Source of the DNA: Vicia villosa
Taxonomy: Eukaryota; Streptophyta; Magnoliopsida; Fabales; Fabaceae
Assembly: GCF_029867415.1 (NCBI RefSeq)
Contig: NC_081183.1
Coordinates: forward strand, 37,034,655 to 37,098,654
Direction of reading: 5' to 3'
Length of the DNA stretch: 64,000 nucleotides
The notes under the pieces are model-generated. The model did not search any database. It had not been told where the DNA came from and worked only from the letters and a program-made list of their open reading frames with translations. The position numbers were made by a program, and so were the translations under genes. Shown one piece after another: positions 61,080 to 64,000 of this stretch; the first letter of the stretch is position 1, and the number at the start of each line of letters is the position of its first letter.

Positions 61080-61575
61080 TTTATCGATATAACTATAAAG
61101 GCCACCTAGAAGGGCGCCATAACTTTCTCAAGGCACCAAGGTGGCACGATGCCTATGGAAGAGACTCCCTAGCGGCAAATTTATCAGGAGGACGCCCATT
61201 TCTTGATTATGTCACCCATTTTCTAGATGAATAGCCCGACTCATGTGAACACGGGGAGTGACATGTCCCAATCCATAATGGTTCGAAGAGGGAGTCAAAA
61301 GAGGAAGATCATGTTCTCCTGAATAATAGGGAATTGACTTACCACTTCAGACATTCTTGAGAGTGATTATTATTCTTGAGATCTAAGAACATAAGGTTCT
61401 TATAAATACCTCAACCCTGAGGTTGAGAAGGGATCCAATTGATTACACAAAATAGCACATACCTAATTTCTCACCTCCTTGCGTGAGCTAGCTGTAACCT
61501 CATAAAAACTGATCGGTCACCAATTTTACTTATACTCCACTAATTATCTGGTAAAAATTGGCCATTTCGGTAACA
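61080..61575 (+). repeat. Probable Tat-type gypsy LTR segment with primer-binding-like end
   Basis: A GC-richer block contains a TATA box (TTCTTATAAATACCTCAACC, about 61395) and ends ATTGGCCATTTCGGTAACACTGTGGATTG, resembling the ATTTGGCGCCGTCTGTGGGG transition from LTR to primer-binding site in Tat elements. The start is not defined. It interrupts the minus-strand copia relic. Confidence 0.5.
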
Positions 61576-61639
61576 CTGTGGATTGTTTATTCTTTGTTTT
61601 GAGTTAGTTCTTTCATGTTTTTCAATTATATGCTATTGG

Positions 61640-62815
61640 TAATTTTCAGTAGAATAGTTGCTTTTAATCGCTTGGTTTGGTAGTTATTGGTGATTTCAGG
61701 TGCTAGGAAGAATCGCTGAGAAAATGGCACGAGAACAGAAGAAAACAAAGCTAAAAATGCAAGGAAAGAAGCTGACACGGGCGCCAGTGTCGTGGGACAC
61801 AGCCGTGTCAGCTGGTGCGGCCAAAATTTGTTTTTTTTCTTCTTTATTTCACTATTCCAAGTCTCATTAAGGGCGGTTTGGTCTTTTTACATGAAAAGAA
61901 TGTAACCTAACACTACTTAGACCTAGATAGAAGGAGTTTTTGGGATATCTTGGATCATATTGGAGAGTTTTACAATCAAGAAGAGAAGCAAACAAGGGTT
62001 TCGGGGAACGGAGATTTTCAATGGCAATCGCAATTGAAGATCAAAGCCTTCCCTAATTTTTGTAATGTCTATCATCTTTATTTTTAATTCTTCAAATATT
62101 ACTATGAGTAGCTAAACCCCCCATTGCTAGGGGTGTCCCTGAATTGTCATTGTTATGAACCTTATTTTCATCAGTTTATGTTATTGAAGTTTTATGAGTT
62201 TATTTTTATTGTGCAAAAATCTTAACGCCTTTTCTATCGGATAAATAGTTTTCGGATTCACAGTTGAGATTTAGGTCGGACAAACCAACTCAACGCAATT
62301 TGCACAATAATACTTCGGTGAAATTGCTTAGGAATGAGGATTTAACCGTAGTAACCGTTTACTTCTTGATAAATATAATTATAGTGCTTGATGTTATCTT
62401 TAATAGCTAAGGAATTAGGATTAGAGATAAACACCAAAGATTTTCCATTAAGGAATTAAGGAGAACAATTCTTAAGATTCGGTATTAAACCATTATAACA
62501 AGATTTTATAAATTGTGGACTAAAGTTTATCTCAAGGCAATTTAAACACCTAACCCTAGCATGTTTTCTCTTATAGTCAAGACCTATTATTTTATTCTCG
62601 CTTTAATTTATTATAATTTACATAATTTCTCTACAAACCAACAAAACCCCCATGATATTTTGTTCAATTGAATAATTATAAAACTTGTATTTTCTACGCA
62701 GTCCGCGAGTTCAATACTGGGTATCAACCCCTATTTAAAACTACATCGGTGAAAAATAGTACACTTGCTAATTTTCCGATCAAAAACCCTAAAAATATTA
62801 AACAACCCTACAACA
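61640..62815 (+). repeat. Probable Athila-type gypsy LTR
   Basis: The end region CTACGCAGTCCGCGAGTTCA, then ..CTGGGTATCAACCCCTATTT, ACTACATCGGTGAAAAATAG and ACTTGCTAATTTTCCGATCA, matches the conserved 3' end of plant Athila LTRs. About 20 bp on, CAACACCAGGGATTGTCA resembles their GGCGCCGTTGCCGGGGATTG primer-binding site. ACACGGGCGCC and ACACAGCCGTGTCAGC in the 5' part are typical too. The start is not defined. It was inserted in, or next to an LTR inserted in, the copia relic. Confidence 0.65.
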
Positions 62816-62996
62816 CCAGGGATTGTCACATATTGTACTTTTAAAAATTACAATTGACATCTACCATGGGGACCGATAAAACTGACGTTGGTCATACTCA
62901 TTATCACCTACTATTCGTTTTGCCACCTTTCCTTGAAGGGTGCTTAAAAGAAGTTAGAGGTGGGTGAAACCTATACTATTAAAGTCGTCCAAACCA

Positions 62997-63845
62997 CTAG
63001 CTGGATGACACCCATAATATAATATCCATAATCAAATGAACTACCACATGACGAGTTAGAGGCGAAGAAAATTTGCAAGCACACAACAAAGTACACCATG
63101 ATGCCATTAAAGCTAGATCTTGTTTGAATTTGTCCAGTTGGGCTTCTTGGACATAGAAAAGAGCTTCCACATTGCTGAGTGAAGGAGATTTAGTACTTCC
63201 GTACATCTGCATCACGAACATATTATATTCTTCGTGAAGACCATCAAGAATTGAGTCAATTTGATCTTGTTCAGAGATTAAATCTCCCATAGCTAGAGGA
63301 GAGTTTGCAATAACTTTGATTATCATAACAAACTCAGTGATAAAACTATTCTCTTTCTTTGTTAGTTTTAGCTCAACACGTAATTGACGAAATCTAACCT
63401 TCATTTGAGCGTTGAAGTACTTATAAATTTTATCCCAAACTTCAAATTTGTGTTTACAAGAAAGAACTCGAGGTAAACATATTAAAAAATTATAGCTAAC
63501 AACCATATGAACAAAGCTTGATCTTGGACAATCCAAGACTCATATTTTTTTCAGAAGTCTTACCTATTATATGATCATGTGTCATTTTGAACTTCTTAGG
63601 AATTAGTGGATTAACAACAAACTTATACATCTTTTGAGTTAAGATTACTCCTTCAACATGTTGATTCCATAACAAATAGTTGTTATTTTGAAAATTGATT
63701 GAAAGTTTTGGTTCAAAAGAATTGTTGGAATTAGATGTGGTGAAAAGAGACGAAATCGCTTGAGATTGAGCTGGATCTTTGACAACCAAATCTTGATTTC
63801 TTGCCGATTCCATTGCCAAGATTTGAAACAATTGAATCGATGCAA
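62997..63845 (-). pseudogene. Ty1/copia gag region, frame-shifted
   Basis: The minus strand encodes MESARNQDLVVKDPAQSQAI at 63813 and the typical gag N-terminal motif INFQNNNYLLWNQHVEGVIL (63680-63720). After a frameshift near 63535 it continues with VWDKIYKYFNAQMKVRFRQL, LTKKENSFITEFVMIIKVIA, SEQDQIDSILDGLHEEYNMF and NVEALFYVQEAQLDKFKQDL. This is the UBN2-type gag domain of plant copia elements. The zinc knuckle is not clear downstream. Together with 58990-61075 it forms one broken element. Confidence 0.82.
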
Positions 63846-64000
63846 ATCAGAAGAATTTGTAGGGAAGAATAAGCAATGATGCTAGGTTATTAGGGAAGCA
63901 CAAATGATCATAACCAACAAATGATATCATAATAAAGATGAAGTCTCATGAACTTCAACATCCTTTGATTCACAAAACTATTACAAAGGGGATAACCTAG
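63846..64000. other. Probable leader of the minus-strand copia relic
   Basis: On the minus strand this lies just upstream of gag. I could not recognise a primer-binding site or LTR within the remaining 155 bp. Confidence 0.4.

Overview
The window is nuclear DNA of a flowering plant. It is very AT-rich, full of class I and class II plant transposons and microsatellites, and its coding pieces have plant introns. A temperate legume is my best guess, based on the overall flavour of the repeats; that is inference. I see no intact, ordinary cellular gene. Nearly every recognisable coding stretch belongs to a transposon, is a decayed copy of one, or is a host-gene fragment carried inside a transposon.

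Layout: 1-2142 is the right part of a CACTA (En/Spm) transposon. 2850-9926 holds two head-to-tail decayed copies of one Ty3/gypsy element. 9927-13200 is LTR-like DNA of a second gypsy family, with a hAT-type MITE inserted (12032-12676). 14034-20458 and 20532-26859 are two complete CACTA elements, each with matching termini and a perfect 3-bp target duplication (ATA and ATT), lying 73 bp apart. 27054-29892 holds several small foldback elements. 30058-33960 is a dead hAT-family element with a TTF-zinc-finger transposase. 34165-39973 is a dead Ty1/copia element split by a gypsy solo LTR. 41721-42225 and 46094-47734 are solo LTRs with perfect target duplications. 50435-51629 are MITEs. 51740-53890 holds LINE fragments. 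56576-58754 contains a Stowaway-like MITE, a CCTACGG repeat array and a Mutator-type MITE. 58990-63845 is a minus-strand copia relic interrupted by two gypsy LTR-like segments.

The most interesting system is the pair of gene-capturing CACTA elements. Element 1 keeps the last two recognised exons of its own Ptta/En/Spm-type protein. It also carries, on the same strand, pieces of an F-box/LRR gene, an ER-type Ca2+-ATPase, an SH3P-type SH3-domain gene (three exons, splice sites intact, frame open) and an unidentified 75-bp exon. Element 2 carries pieces of CELLULOSE SYNTHASE INTERACTIVE 1, uracil-DNA glycosylase (the catalytic DPYH exon) and an organellar-type ClpB/HSP101 chaperone. Native introns are retained, so capture was at the DNA level. 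Soybean Tgm-Express is a known precedent for CACTA elements with several gene fragments; this particular combination of cargo is not one I know.

A second theme is that the CCGCAGG/CCTGCGG repeats at the CACTA ends also sit in the centres of unrelated foldback elements (27054-27465, 33109-33413). A related CCTACGG array stands alone at 57210-57720.
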